A stretch of 64,000 nt of DNA from Tetranychus cinnabarinus (Eukaryota; Arthropoda; Arachnida; Trombidiformes; Tetranychidae), in NCBI GenBank assembly GCA_022266195.1, contig WHVY01000003.1, positions 4,464,001 to 4,528,000 on the forward strand, written 5' to 3'. Below are positions 47,510 to 57,957 of the stretch, piece by piece. Position numbers and translations under genes: made by a program. The first letter of the stretch is position 1; each line of letters opens with the position of its first letter. The notes under the pieces are model-generated. The model ran no database searches. It was given only the letters and a program-made list of their open reading frames with translations, and was not told the DNA's origin.

Positions 47510-49065
47510 GAAAACTCTTGTGATATCTTCGCAGCTTCAGTTTGTTTTGGTTCATCATTCAATTGGAATACTCTTGTTGTCTAGAATGAACTGAGTCTAA
47601 GTGAGCCTTTTAATTGATTAAAGTTTATGTATCTGTTCATTTTGTGCAATTTTAACCTTAAATTGAAATGCTGATGGAGTTCATGTTGGATAGAAACTTT
47701 GTTTTCTATCATTTGCAATTGAATAACAAAGTCGCTAAAAATGGAATCCGGTGTTCATAGCGCTGAATGAACTCAGTCTAAGCCCGAAATCAATAAACCA
47801 GATTCTTGTGACGAAGAGGACAATGATGGCCAACAAACATCAATATTTGACCAAAGTACAATTCCATGAATCATTCATTTCTTTAGGAAGAGCAAAGAAA
47901 TGGAATATCTCAGCCCGGAAGAAACATTCCTTGCTGCCATGAATAATATGACACCTGAAATCGCTTGCAAAACACTGGTTAAATTGAATAACATTATTTC
48001 GATTGCTGTGAAGAGACTTTTGGTTATGGACCTTGTGCGGAGTCATATGTTGCTTTAGTGCGTAAAATTCATATTCATTGTAAAAGATTTTTGGTGAACA
48101 ACATTAATGTTACCGTTCCAAGTTGGTCTCTGCTTTCAGCTGAAGTGCAACAAAAAATAAAAGACTCGACTTTGATTGTATTCGAATTTGATAAACCATT
48201 AGCTCCTAGACCTCAATCATCAAGTAGTCAACTCCAATCTTTGCGGAAAAACGATCGCCAGAAAACTCTGATCCATCAAAATCATTTTCTACTAACAACT
48301 GTTAGCAATAAATCTGTCCACAAATCAAAACAAAGAAACAGTGAGATTCGCAATCAAATGTCCTTTACTCGTTCATCTTCTGATCATATATTTATGATGA
48401 AGTAAGTTTCGAGCCAGGAGAATTCGAAAGTGGTGCTACATCCTTACCCCTTGCTACAATGCATGATCGATATGGGTCACATAGAATTGGTAGGCACTCT
48501 AAAGATGCTCAAGAATCTAAAGTTTATCCAATTGATTGTAGATCCGATGACTTGAGAGAGATTTCATCTTCTACTAATGAAAAGTACCAGGAGCAAGAAA
48601 CATCTCGCAAGAAACAAGATAAAAATCGACGAAGTCCGCAGTAAACTTCAGCTCTGTACAATAACTCTTTTCGATATTGCAAAGTTTTTTTCTTTGTTAT
48701 CAATTTAAATTGTTTTTGTCTCATTCCAAATCATGATGATGAGAAGTTATAAAACAATATTTATTCTGAAAAACACTATCTTTTAATCCCGAGGTCGATC
48801 TGATCTTATTTGGTCCATTTCCTCTGGAAATTGTCATTAAATAATTTACATTTACAAAGAGTTAAAACAGATTGCAACTTACAGACAAGCCCTCAGATTA
48901 ATTTGATTTTATTTAACTGACATAAATTAACTGGTGTTGACTTTAAAAGTGGCAAGGTTTACATCTAACATTTAATTCATCCAATTCTTCTACTGATCAG
49001 ATTTTTCTCTAAATTTCTACTTGTTTTGTGATCGACATTTTACAGTAATTAATTGGTTCAACATC
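47510..49065. other. Decayed coding-like sequence and ENY2 upstream region
   Basis: Pieces such as EMEYLSPEETFLAAMNNMTP (near 47900) and a Ser/Gln/Lys-rich frame at 48058-48405 look once-coding but are interrupted by stops and frame changes. A small repeat, TGAACT-AGTCTAAG, occurs near 47587 and 47768. The last 300 bp are ENY2 promoter and 5' UTR, with a possible acceptor TTTTACAG at 49045. Confidence 0.4.
47689..47710. repeat. 22-bp hairpin, GATAGAAAC / TTTTCTATC
   Basis: Third copy of the palindrome, lying within the decayed zinc-finger region. Confidence 0.55.
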
Positions 49066-49389
49066 ATGGATCCTGTGAATGAAGAAGTACGTGCTAAAGC
49101 ACACCAAAAGCTAGAAGAAACCGGAAAAAGAGATGAACTTAAAAGGCTGCTCCAAAGCAGGTTGGTCGAATCACAGTTCCAAGAGAAAGTGGCTGAAATG
49201 TGTAAAGATTACATCAAAGGAAAGGATTTAGATTCTTTATCGACAGATTCTGCTGTGGACGCAATGGTTAAGAACATCGCTCCGGACGCTCGTGCATTAG
49301 TTCCTGATGAAGTGAGGAAGGAACTGGTTAGGAATATTGCTTCAATGATTTCTGGAAATCCTCCTCCACCAGATGTTGTGCCGAAATAG
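49066..49389 (+). CDS. ENY2: ENY2, SAGA/TREX-2 subunit
   Basis: Intronless CDS of 107 residues from ATG at 49066. It has the helical ENY2 core: AHQKLEETGKRDELKRLLQ near 12, then CKDYIKGKDL, and the hallmark ALVPDEVRKELVRNIASMI near 75. ENY2 (Sus1 in yeast) is a small adaptor in the SAGA deubiquitinase module and the TREX-2 mRNA-export complex. Compared with the roughly 100-residue family norm there is a short acidic insertion in the middle and a Pro-rich tail (NPPPPDVVPK). It converges on ETHE1, with 203 bp between stop codons. Confidence 0.93.
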   Translation: MDPVNEEVRAKAHQKLEETGKRDELKRLLQSRLVESQFQEKVAEMCKDYIKGKDLDSLSTDSAVDAMVKNIAPDARALVPDEVRKELVRNIASMISGNPPPPDVVPK

Positions 49390-49592
49390 TCAAGGTGACT
49401 TGTTCACAATCTGCCATCAAGCAATCAATCAAACTGCCCTGTTTATTAAATACTCTGGATTACAATGTTTAAATCTAGTGTAACTTGAATTATTTTTGAA
49501 ACCCATTTTATATTCATAACTAATCAACTGAATAAACGTCTAAAAGTGCAACAGCCAACAAATCATCCAAAGTTACCTTTACCCACAGCCCT

Positions 49593-51944
49593 TCAACTTC
49601 CACACCTCATGTTTTTAGGAACCGCTTCATCTGAAATGAATAAATGTACAGAAAAATCAATTGAAATTTAAATAAACATGATGTGAAATTATATGAACTC
49701 TGAAAATTAAACTTTTTATATCCATTCAGTCTACACAAGAGAACAAAAAACTCACTATTTACATTGTGATCAACGCTGGGCATTTCAGATTCGCTTCGAA
49801 AATAACCTTAATTTTTGCTTAGTATTATTTTTCAGTAATTTTTAGATATTATTTGGTTTTATTCAGATCGACATGCACAAATAGCAAATTAAGGTCAATT
49901 TGAATAGCACACTTTACTGAGATCGATAGAGTTAGTTTGTTTCAAATTTGATTTCGAATTCAATTTGGCTCAATTCAATTTTTCAGATACATAAGATCCC
50001 AGATTGAGAAATAAAATGACAAACAGCAATTTGATTTGATCTTAAAAATTACGAGTAGAAACATCGATCTATTGTTTCCTAAAATATATTATAAAATGAA
50101 AAATCTTATAACCAACTCACTCTGACTCAATTCGGGAAATATAAGTGACGGTTTATATGCACTCTTGTGTATAAAAATTTCAGTTTTATTACTAATTGCG
50201 TTATCAATCAACCAACTCACCTAACATTTTAGGATAATCAAGATTTAAATTTTCCATAATCTCAATGAACTCTTCCTTGGATGTCACCATCCTTGGATTG
50301 AACTTTTTTTCCTCCCCAATGGTTGACATTGTGTGGCCTGGATAAGTAAATGATAAAACATAAAACCCATTCGAACAATCAAAGTACTTTGACTTACCAT
50401 TGTAATCATGAGCTGGATAAACACTGTAGTCATCTGGTAATGTAAAGAGCCTAGAATGGACTGAATCATAAAGCTTAGATGGTGATCCTGGTATTATTTT
50501 AAGAGTCGAAAGAAAAGAAAAGGACGGAATTCAGATTAGTTGGGAATAACTATCGTCTGAGTTTAGTATTGCGATGAAGTTACCTTCTTGAAAATCAGTC
50601 CTACCACAGCCTCTAATAAATAGCGCATCGCCAGTGAAAACTCGTTTATTGTAGTGATCAATCAAACTCATACAGCCATTGGTATGACCTATGAAATTAA
50701 TTACATTTACATGTTTTTCTTGCATTTTCATGGTTCTCGGGATGAAACATTAGTCTATCAATACCTGGAGTATAAGTCACATTCAGCTTGACTAAGCCAC
50801 AATCAATAACTTCCCCATCGTCAACACAGATGTCTGCTTCAGCACCACTCGATTCAGATACTATGCTCAGCACCTGTAATTTGCCATTAGTGTTTAATCT
50901 GTCTTTGATTAGTCCAGATCCAGTGATGTGATCAGCATGAACATGAGTGTTCAAAACATATTTCAACTGTAAAGGGACAAAATTAAACATTGTATTGTAT
51001 TATTGTATTTAGATGATGATAAGATCGATCAACAATATAAATAGTTATTTTTCTCTCACATTAGTAACATTGAATGTACTTTTCAGTGAAATCGATTCAT
51101 TTATTTGAAATCAATTATTGAACAATTAAAATAATCTATAACTTTCGATTGTAAAATTTGTAAAAGATAATTATAAGTATCAATTAAATAAACATGGATC
51201 AGAAATATTGGCAAAAACTGTAGTGTGTTAAGTTGTTTGTTGGTTAACGATCAATAAATTGATCAAGAAAGTGATCTCATAATATTTGTTAATCTGCTAA
51301 ATATCACACTACAGTGCTTGGCAAGCACTGCTTGCTCATGAATCCAACACATGAATGCAGCACTAGCCTCACAACCCAATCGGTGAACCGTTAATCACAA
51401 TTTCTGAGTTGTAAATCGAAAAAATGTCCATTAAAATTATCGATTGTATAATACATAGAAATGTATATTATGTTAGAAGTGAATACATATTCGAGGTAAT
51501 TTGTTCTAAGAATAGTTAGATTATGAAATCGTTGTTGGATTCCACAAGCAAGCTTTTTGCGAAAATTTTTCGATTTCGTCTTGAAACTGGTTCAACATTC
51601 TCATTATTTTCATGAATGCATAAAAGATATTTTTAAATTGATGATTGACTAAAATTAAATACTGATCCTGCAATATTGTTATTCAATTAATGCTTACTTC
51701 AAGTCCAAGTTCTTTGACTAATTTGAGATCTCGATCAACTTGTTCCAGAACAGGATCAATGAGAAGAGCGGTTTTTTGATATTTGTCGCCAATTAAATAG
51801 GTGAAACAACAACAGGAACGGTCAAATAGCTGTGAAATCATTAACAAAGGTTAATGATGCGATCACAAAGAAGCAAAATGCTAATACAAGAAACATTTGA
51901 ATTTGACTTACCTGACGGAAAATGGTACCTCCTCGAGCATTCAT
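49593..51944 (-). CDS. ETHE1: ETHE1-type persulfide dioxygenase
   Basis: Seven exons: 51944-51912, 51829-51698, 50966-50765, 50688-50584, 50487-50398, 50337-50221, 49630-49593; 238 residues, in frame. Metallo-beta-lactamase fold: FTYLIGD start, THVHADHITGSG (H63, H65, D67, H68), GHTNGC (H124), FTGDALFIRGCGRTDFQEG (D143), YPAHDYNG (H184) and the ETHE1 ending NMRCG. His, His and Asp positions for the single iron are kept. In animals ETHE1 oxidises glutathione persulfide in mitochondria during sulfide detoxification. The chosen start gives only a short N-terminus (MNARGGTIFRQLF), so the targeting sequence is short or comes from an unseen upstream exon. Confidence 0.93.
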
Positions 51945-52749
51945 ACTTTTGTTGTTTAATTTAGTTATGAAGATCAACTGATAGACAATAAAGGTTAATA
52001 ATTTTTGCGAATTCACAGTTAACAAGAAATTAAAGAAACTTTTAAGTTAATCAAGTTTTCAATCCCTTCAATCTATTCGCTAAATATGAATTACAAAACT
52101 TGCAAAGCTTGATAACTTCTGTCAGTATTAATTTGCTGAAAGCAGATTGCAAAGCAAGGTTGATCACAGATGAAAAAATAAGTAATATCAAGTATATGAA
52201 GTAAAATAACTCGTAAATAAAAATAACTATTAATAACTAATTTCAAGCGACCTCTATTGATGAAGCCTATCAAATTGTGCAAATCGTTATTTGATGAGAA
52301 TCATTATCTTAACATACAGAATTACCGAGCTGTCGATCATCTCATGAGTTGTCTAAAACTGTCTTGTAAATTTTGCTGACTATTGTGAATCATAATTACT
52401 TTGCAGAAAGTAATTAACAGTTGGTGGTGCTTTTGCTTCGACTGATTGGCCAGCAGCCTAACCCAAATTTTTATGCATAACCATAAAATAGCCATAACTT
52501 TATTGATATTCACGTTCTCGAGAACTTATTTTTCTAATGATATGGTGAAGAAACGAAGTATAAAGCGTGATAAGTGCAACAAACAAACAATATCGAGACG
52601 TAAACGTTTTTAATATTATGGGAACAGATCTCTTTACTAATGAAAAATTCTTGGTGAATAAACCAATTTTCTGGTTAAACTTGCAAACGTTTTGCATAGA
52701 GTGCTGCTGAAAGATCGAACGATTGAGTAAAGAGACGAGACTTGGTGGG

Positions 52750-53268
52750 TTTGTAGGGAAATTAAAAAAACTGAGTCCATCGGTGCTATTGAATAATTCA
52801 TCCGATGGACAGTTTTCTGGAAAATCGAGGTCAATTTTAAACTTCGATCGTCTTCTGTGTAGCTATTGAAGCGTATTTTTTCTTTGAACTCATTTACCTG
52901 AAGTATAGTTTGATGATAAACCAGAAAATGTATTGAGAAATAGAAATCTTCTTTTTCTTTAAAAATGATCAATCGTATTTTCAGTTAATCTCGCTAACAC
53001 TTACGGTCATAGAATGTGATCGGTTTACCTGAAAATCGAACTGATCTGTTTTACGGAAAAATAAAAGTTCTATTTTTTAAAATGGATACATTTCCTGGTT
53101 TGTCATCAAAAGACACATCAGGTAAATGAGTTTCACGGAAAAATCTGCTTCCATAATTGTACAAAGGGCGATCTGAGTTTCAAATTTGAACTCGATTTTC
53201 TCGAAAACATTTCATTAGAGAAATCTTTTAAATCGCACAAATAGACTCAATTTTTATGCTCCTACAAA
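52750..53268. repeat. Foldback element copy A (short centre)
   Basis: Ends GTAGGGAAATT... and ...GCTCCTAC are inverted relatives. The arms share GAAAATCGAG, AACTCATTTACCTGA and AACCAG/CTGGTT blocks around a centre near 53010. Compared with copies B and D the central 550 or so bp are missing. Confidence 0.75.
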
Positions 53269-53472
53269 TACAAATATAAATACAAATCAACAGAGTCTCG
53301 ATTTGAAAGCAATTGACTTTTGCCCGTTTTTCCAATTTGTGTGTAAATGTGACAATTTTGTTGATTGTGTCTTTTTATTAACAACCGATGATTGTAGTCT
53401 ATCGCTAACTTTAATTTGCGTATAATTAGATATTGAATAATTTCCAATCTGCAATTAAGTCTAATTTCTTTC

Positions 53473-53614
53473 ACGTTTCAAGTTTTCCTCAATAGCATCA
53501 AGTGATTTTGCTTGATTGACAAGGACATGATAGATCAAGAGGCATCAACAACAATTTTTGTTTGCCTTTTGGAATGGCTCATTACAGATGATTCAAGGCT
53601 AAACAATCTTTGTA
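53473..53614 (+). promoter_or_regulatory. Conserved P450 5'-flank block (copy 1)
   Basis: A stretch ending about 43 bp before the ATG of the P450 at 53657 is nearly identical to 57758-57916 before the P450 at 57958. Shared strings include ATGATAGATCAAGA, GCATCAACAACAATTTTTG, TTACAGATGATTCAAGGC and AAACAATCTTTGTAT. A weaker version lies before the gene at 22411 and in the relic at 24795. It may hold promoter elements or the end of a 5' UTR intron (CATTACAG). Function is inferred. Confidence 0.45.
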
Positions 53615-53656
53615 TCAAATTGTATTTACTTGCTTGAAAGACTCGTTTTCTTAACA

Positions 53657-55168
53657 ATGTTTTTCCTTGATTCTTATATTAATCCAGCTTTAATCAAATT
53701 TTTTTATGGATTAGTGATTCTACTCTTGGTAAATTATGTTATAAAATTTGTTATAAGAGTCCGTGCCTTACCTCCTGGACCATGGGGACTACCGGTTGTT
53801 GGTTACTTACCATTCATTAGACAAGATGCTTACAACCACATGACCGAGTTGGCTGCAAAATATGGACCAGTTTTCAGTTTCAAGTGTGGTCAGTTTGATG
53901 TCGTTGTTATAAACCAATGGAAGTTTATTAAAGAAGCTTTGGCGAATGAACATTTGCTTGGTCGTCCCAAAGGGACTGTCATACCTGGTGTCATTGAACA
54001 TGCCTCATTAATCGAAATGACTGGCGAGCCTTGGAGGCAACAAAGACGAGTTGCTTTAACTACCCTTCGAGATGTTGGTTTAGGAAAAAGAGAAACGGAA
54101 GATTCAATTAGAGATGAAATTAAATCGTTTACTGAATTAATCAAATCTTTTGATGGCAAACCAATATCAATGCTTCATAGACTATCATTGAGTGTATCAA
54201 ACAATATATCAACTCTTTTACTTGGACATAAACACTCTTATGATGATCCTGTTGCCACCAATATGGAAAGTTTGTTTTTCAATGCAAATAAAATGTTACG
54301 TTTCTTCAATATCACATCATTTCTGCCAAAAATCGCACGATTGATTATTAAATTGAATCTTTCCGGTTTACGTGAATTTAATTCTTCATTCAAGAAATTC
54401 GAATCTTATATCGATGCTGAGGTTAATGAGCACCTAAAAAAAGACATTGATGACAAAGAAATAAAAGATTACTTTGATGGATTCCTCAATGAAATGTCCA
54501 AAAGACAGAAAGAAAAGGATTCAACTTTCAATTTGAATACTTTGAAACGGAACGGGACCTTGTTTTACACTGCTGGCTCCGACACCATTTCGTTTACACT
54601 TCAATGGATGATGTTGTATCTGGTCAAGTATCCTGAATACCAAGCTAAGATACGGGAGGAAATTAAACAGACTATTGGATTAAATAGACAACCCGAAAAT
54701 GTGGATCGACAACAAATGCCTTTCACAATGGCTTTCATCTACGAAACCTTGCGATTCTCAACATTAGTTCCACTCAATCTAATGAGAAGAGCAACTGAAG
54801 ATACCAAAGTTGGAGGCTATTCAATACCCAAAGATAGTTTTGTTACATTCAACTTCTGGTCAGTCCATTATGACCCAAATTTATGGGACAATCCTGAGTT
54901 ATTCAAGCCTGAACGGTTCCTTGACGAAGATGAATCTAAAGTAATCAAACCACCATATTTGCTTGCATTCAGTGGCGGAAAAAGAGGCTGTCCTGGAGAA
55001 AGTTACGCTTATCTTCAACTATTCTTGTATCTTGTGTCCTTTTTACAGCAATTTGAAATAACAGCAGAACAAGGAAAAGATATTACATTAGAAGGGATTC
55101 ACCATTTTATTTTTTTACCCAAAACTTTACCCAATTTTATTTTTAAAAGTACTGAACAAACAATATAA
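53657..55168 (+). CDS. Cytochrome P450, CYP2 clan (CYP392-like), intact; left arm of inverted pair
   Basis: Intronless, 503 residues from the ATG at 53657 (MFFLDSYINP), chosen by alignment to paralogues. LPPGPWGLP hinge, WRQQRR, I-helix AGSDTIS, ETLR, PERF and FSGGKRGCPG with Cys445. The middle section (SMLHRLSLS, LLLGHKHSYDDP, SLFFNANKML) and the EQTI-type C-terminus are shared only with the gene at 61625-63136, its inverted partner; the other P450s here differ. The heme loop has Gly instead of Val before the Cys ligand. ER monooxygenase, substrate unknown. Confidence 0.93.
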   Translation: MFFLDSYINPALIKFFYGLVILLLVNYVIKFVIRVRALPPGPWGLPVVGYLPFIRQDAYNHMTELAAKYGPVFSFKCGQFDVVVINQWKFIKEALANEHLLGRPKGTVIPGVIEHASLIEMTGEPWRQQRRVALTTLRDVGLGKRETEDSIRDEIKSFTELIKSFDGKPISMLHRLSLSVSNNISTLLLGHKHSYDDPVATNMESLFFNANKMLRFFNITSFLPKIARLIIKLNLSGLREFNSSFKKFESYIDAEVNEHLKKDIDDKEIKDYFDGFLNEMSKRQKEKDSTFNLNTLKRNGTLFYTAGSDTISFTLQWMMLYLVKYPEYQAKIREEIKQTIGLNRQPENVDRQQMPFTMAFIYETLRFSTLVPLNLMRRATEDTKVGGYSIPKDSFVTFNFWSVHYDPNLWDNPELFKPERFLDEDESKVIKPPYLLAFSGGKRGCPGESYAYLQLFLYLVSFLQQFEITAEQGKDITLEGIHHFIFLPKTLPNFIFKSTEQTI

Positions 55169-55589
55169 AAAAGATGTCACTAAATTATGGAAGAAGAGGA
55201 ACCCAGTCATGTCGAGTTGTCATTTTAATGTCATTTTAACAAAAGTATTGTAAAGATATTGACTTCCGTAGAATTAAATTGAATAGTTTTGCGTTTAATG
55301 TTTATGAGATTTATTAAGATTTACTTTCGGAGATACAAATCACTTTTAAATTGTGATGAAAACAGCTCAAACATGGATTATTGCAAATTCAGGATATTTG
55401 AAAGCAACTGACAGCATTTGAAAATGCATAGATATCCTTAACCACACACTAGCTTAACAAAAGGGTTATTACTATTACTGTATCAAAAGACAGTTAACAC
55501 AATTATCACATTCATACACTAATTGACACAAATACTGAAAAACAAAAGACGAAAACGAGTAAATATTAGTTAAGCTCAAATTAACATTC

Positions 55590-56698
55590 TGTAGGTTTTA
55601 GGAGCATTAAAAATTGTGTCCATTTGTGCGATTTACAAATTTATCTGATCCACAGTTTTGAAGGAAATCGAGTTCAAAGTTGCAACTTGCAAAGAATTTT
55701 GTACAATTATGGAAGCAGATTTTTTCGTGAAACTCATTCACCTAATGTTTCTTTTGATGAAAAACCAGGAAATGTATTCATTTTGAGAAATAGAACTTTA
55801 GTTTTTCCGTAAAACAGACCAGTTCGATTTAAAAGTAAACCGATCACATTGTGTGACCGTAAGTGTTAGCGAGCTGAAACTTATTTTTTGTGCATAAAAA
55901 TTGTTGGATTATCACATGCATTGAATACTTTCAACAATTTAACAACAGTTCTCTTGTTTTTGGCCATTTGATTTGAAACTTCGGGACTTAATATTTCGAA
56001 AATGTTGGTACCTACAGTCGTTATTCTTTCGCCAAAAATTAGATTTTATTATGGACTATAACATTATAAGACTTGATAACGAATAGAATCTGAGCTTTTA
56101 ATAACCAAAATCCGTCAAGTCAAAAAGATTTGTGTTTAGATTTAAAAATCAAGTATCAAATTCTGCAAAGTAAGTAATAAAATGCTATAACTTTTTCTGT
56201 AGAATCTTGAACAGTTTGAAACATTGCTATAATATATCCCATAATTAAAACTATTATTTGATCAAAAGATGATGAATGTAGAAGATACCCTTTTCGAAAT
56301 ATTGCGACTCAAAGTTTTTAGGCAAAAGGCCAAAATCAAGAGAACTGGCGATAAATTGAAAAAAGGAATTGATCCATGTTTGGCACAAACAATTTTCATG
56401 GACAAATACTAAGTTTCAGCTTGCTAACTAATAAGGTCACAGAATGGTGTCGGTTTAATTGGAAATTGCACTTGATCTGTTTTATAGACACAGGAAATGT
56501 TATTTTTCAAAATAAGACCATTTTCTGGTTTGTCATCAAAAGTTTCATTAGTGAGATGAGTTTAATGGAAAAATATGCTTTCATAGCTGAACAAAAGACG
56601 ATCGAAGTTTCAACTTTGACCTCGATTTTCTAGAAAACTGTCCATCGGAGGAATGCTTTAATAATATCAATGGACTCAGCTTTCATTTCCCTAATGAT
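55590..56698. repeat. Foldback element copy B (full length)
   Basis: About 1.1 kb, centred near 56145. Its two halves are inverted relatives: AACTTATT(T/A)TTTG near 55880 against ACAAATACTAAGTTTCAGC near 56400; TTGGCCATTTGA near 55965 against GGCAAAAGGCCAAAATC near 56320. An 85-codon open frame at 56376-56633 recurs, inverted, in copy D; it is repeat sequence, not a gene. Confidence 0.75.
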
Positions 56699-56836
56699 CT
56701 ACCAAGTCTAGTCTCTTTACTCAAATGTTTGCGTCTTTTGCAGCACTTTTTGCAAAACGTTTGCAAGCTTAACCAGAAAATTGGTTTATTAGCCAAGAAA
56801 TGGGTTAAAATGAGTTTTGTTTGGTTAATATGCTAT

Positions 56837-57164
56837 TGCTCGCCCATTTACAACCCAAATATCATTAAAAAAATGCGCTGATGTAAATTTTTTGAGTCGA
56901 ATTGAATTATTCATTAGTAGAGAGGTCTGTTCCCATAATTTTACAAACGTTTGTGTCTCGATATTGTCTGTTTGTTACGCTTATCGCGCTGTAGTCTACG
57001 TTTCTTCACCATAACGTTATTATTAGAAAATGAGTATGAAGAGTTGAATATGCTGTTGCCCGCACATTTACAACCCAAATATCATAAAAAAATGCGCTGA
57101 TGTTAATTTTTTGAGTCGAATTGAATTATGCATTAGTAAAGAGATCTGTTCCCATAATTTATCC
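56837..57164. repeat. Direct duplication of about 118 bp
   Basis: The stretch 56837-56955 (from ATATGCTATTGCTCGCC to GTTCCCATAATTT) recurs at 57048-57164 with few changes. A short segment with inverted homology to 59760-59850 lies between the two. Confidence 0.8.
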
Positions 57165-57420
57165 CCCATACCTGAAAATCGAACTGATCTATTTTAAAGA
57201 AAAATAAAGGTTCTTATAAAATAAAATTTTTTAACATGAATACATTTCCCGGTTTGTCATCAAAAGACACATCAGGTAAATAAGTTTCATGGAAAAAATC
57301 TGCTTCCATAATTGTACAAATGCTTTGCAAGTTTCAACTATGAACTCAATCTCAATTTTCCTGAAAACTGTTCATTAGGTAAATCTAAATCGCACAAATA
57401 GACTTATTCTCTAAGTAAAT
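57165..57420. repeat. Single arm of the foldback element (half copy C)
   Basis: Matches the right arms of copies A and D (ACCTGAAAATCGAACTGATC, GACACATCAGGTAAAT, CTGCTTCCATAATTGTACAA). No inverted partner arm adjoins it. Confidence 0.7.
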
Positions 57421-57757
57421 ACAAATCACCAGAATCTCGATTTGAAAGAACTTAACTTTTGCCCGTTTTTGCCGATTTGTGTATAAATGTGACGATTGAG
57501 CTGATTGTGTCTTTTTATTAATAACAGTATTTTGTCTACAGCTAACTTTAATTTGCGTCTCTTAGCACTAAATGCAATATTCATATATTCGGGAATTTCC
57601 CGAGTGTTTCGCAAACTGCCTGAGAGTGGTAAATATTCAGATGAACCTTTTTCTTGTTTCGTAATTTTCGATAAACTAGAAAATTGCAATTAAAAAAATA
57701 TCAAATTCATTAAGATTGAATTAAGTTGAATCAAATCGTCAATTAAGTCTAATTTCT

Positions 57758-57916
57758 TCCACGTTTCAAGTTTTCTTCAACAACATCAAGTTATTAATAT
57801 TTTGCTACTTGAATAACAAGGACAAGTAATGATAGATCAAGATGCATCAACAACAATTTTTGTCTGCCTTTTGGAATGGTTCATTACAGATGATTCAAGG
57901 CTAAACAATCTTTGTA
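57758..57916 (+). promoter_or_regulatory. Conserved P450 5'-flank block (copy 2)
   Basis: Same block as at 53473-53614, ending 41 bp before the ATG at 57958. Its retention between two diverged genes may reflect shared regulation or simply recent duplication. Confidence 0.45.
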
Positions 57917-57957
57917 TAAAATTTTATTTACTTGAAACACTTAGTATTTGAATTACG

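Larger units (their letters stand above)
51945..53656. other. ETHE1 upstream region and repeat-rich 5' flank of P450 gene 4
   Basis: From about 52308 the sequence matches 59580-60100 and 60930-61330 in direct orientation (shared ACATACAGAATTA, ATTTTTATGCATAA and ATTATGGGAACAGA). Within it is the foldback copy A. Minus-strand open frames here (52500-52697, 52637-52972) fall in repeats and are not genes. Confidence 0.6.
53657..57030. repeat. Left arm of a large inverted duplication (about 3.4 kb)
   Basis: Includes the whole P450 at 53657-55168 and 1.9 kb of 3' flank. It matches the reverse complement of 59745-63136 almost throughout. Anchors: GTCACTAAATTATGGAAG after the stop, GATGAAAACA, GACAGCATTTGAAAATGCAT, the foldback copy, and GCTGTAGTCTACGTTTCTTC near 56990. 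Confidence 0.85.

Noticed and set aside
56376..56633. 85-codon frame repeated in reverse at 60176-60433
   Set aside because: The duplication made it look conserved, but both lie in foldback repeat arms with no domain, no codon bias and no start context.
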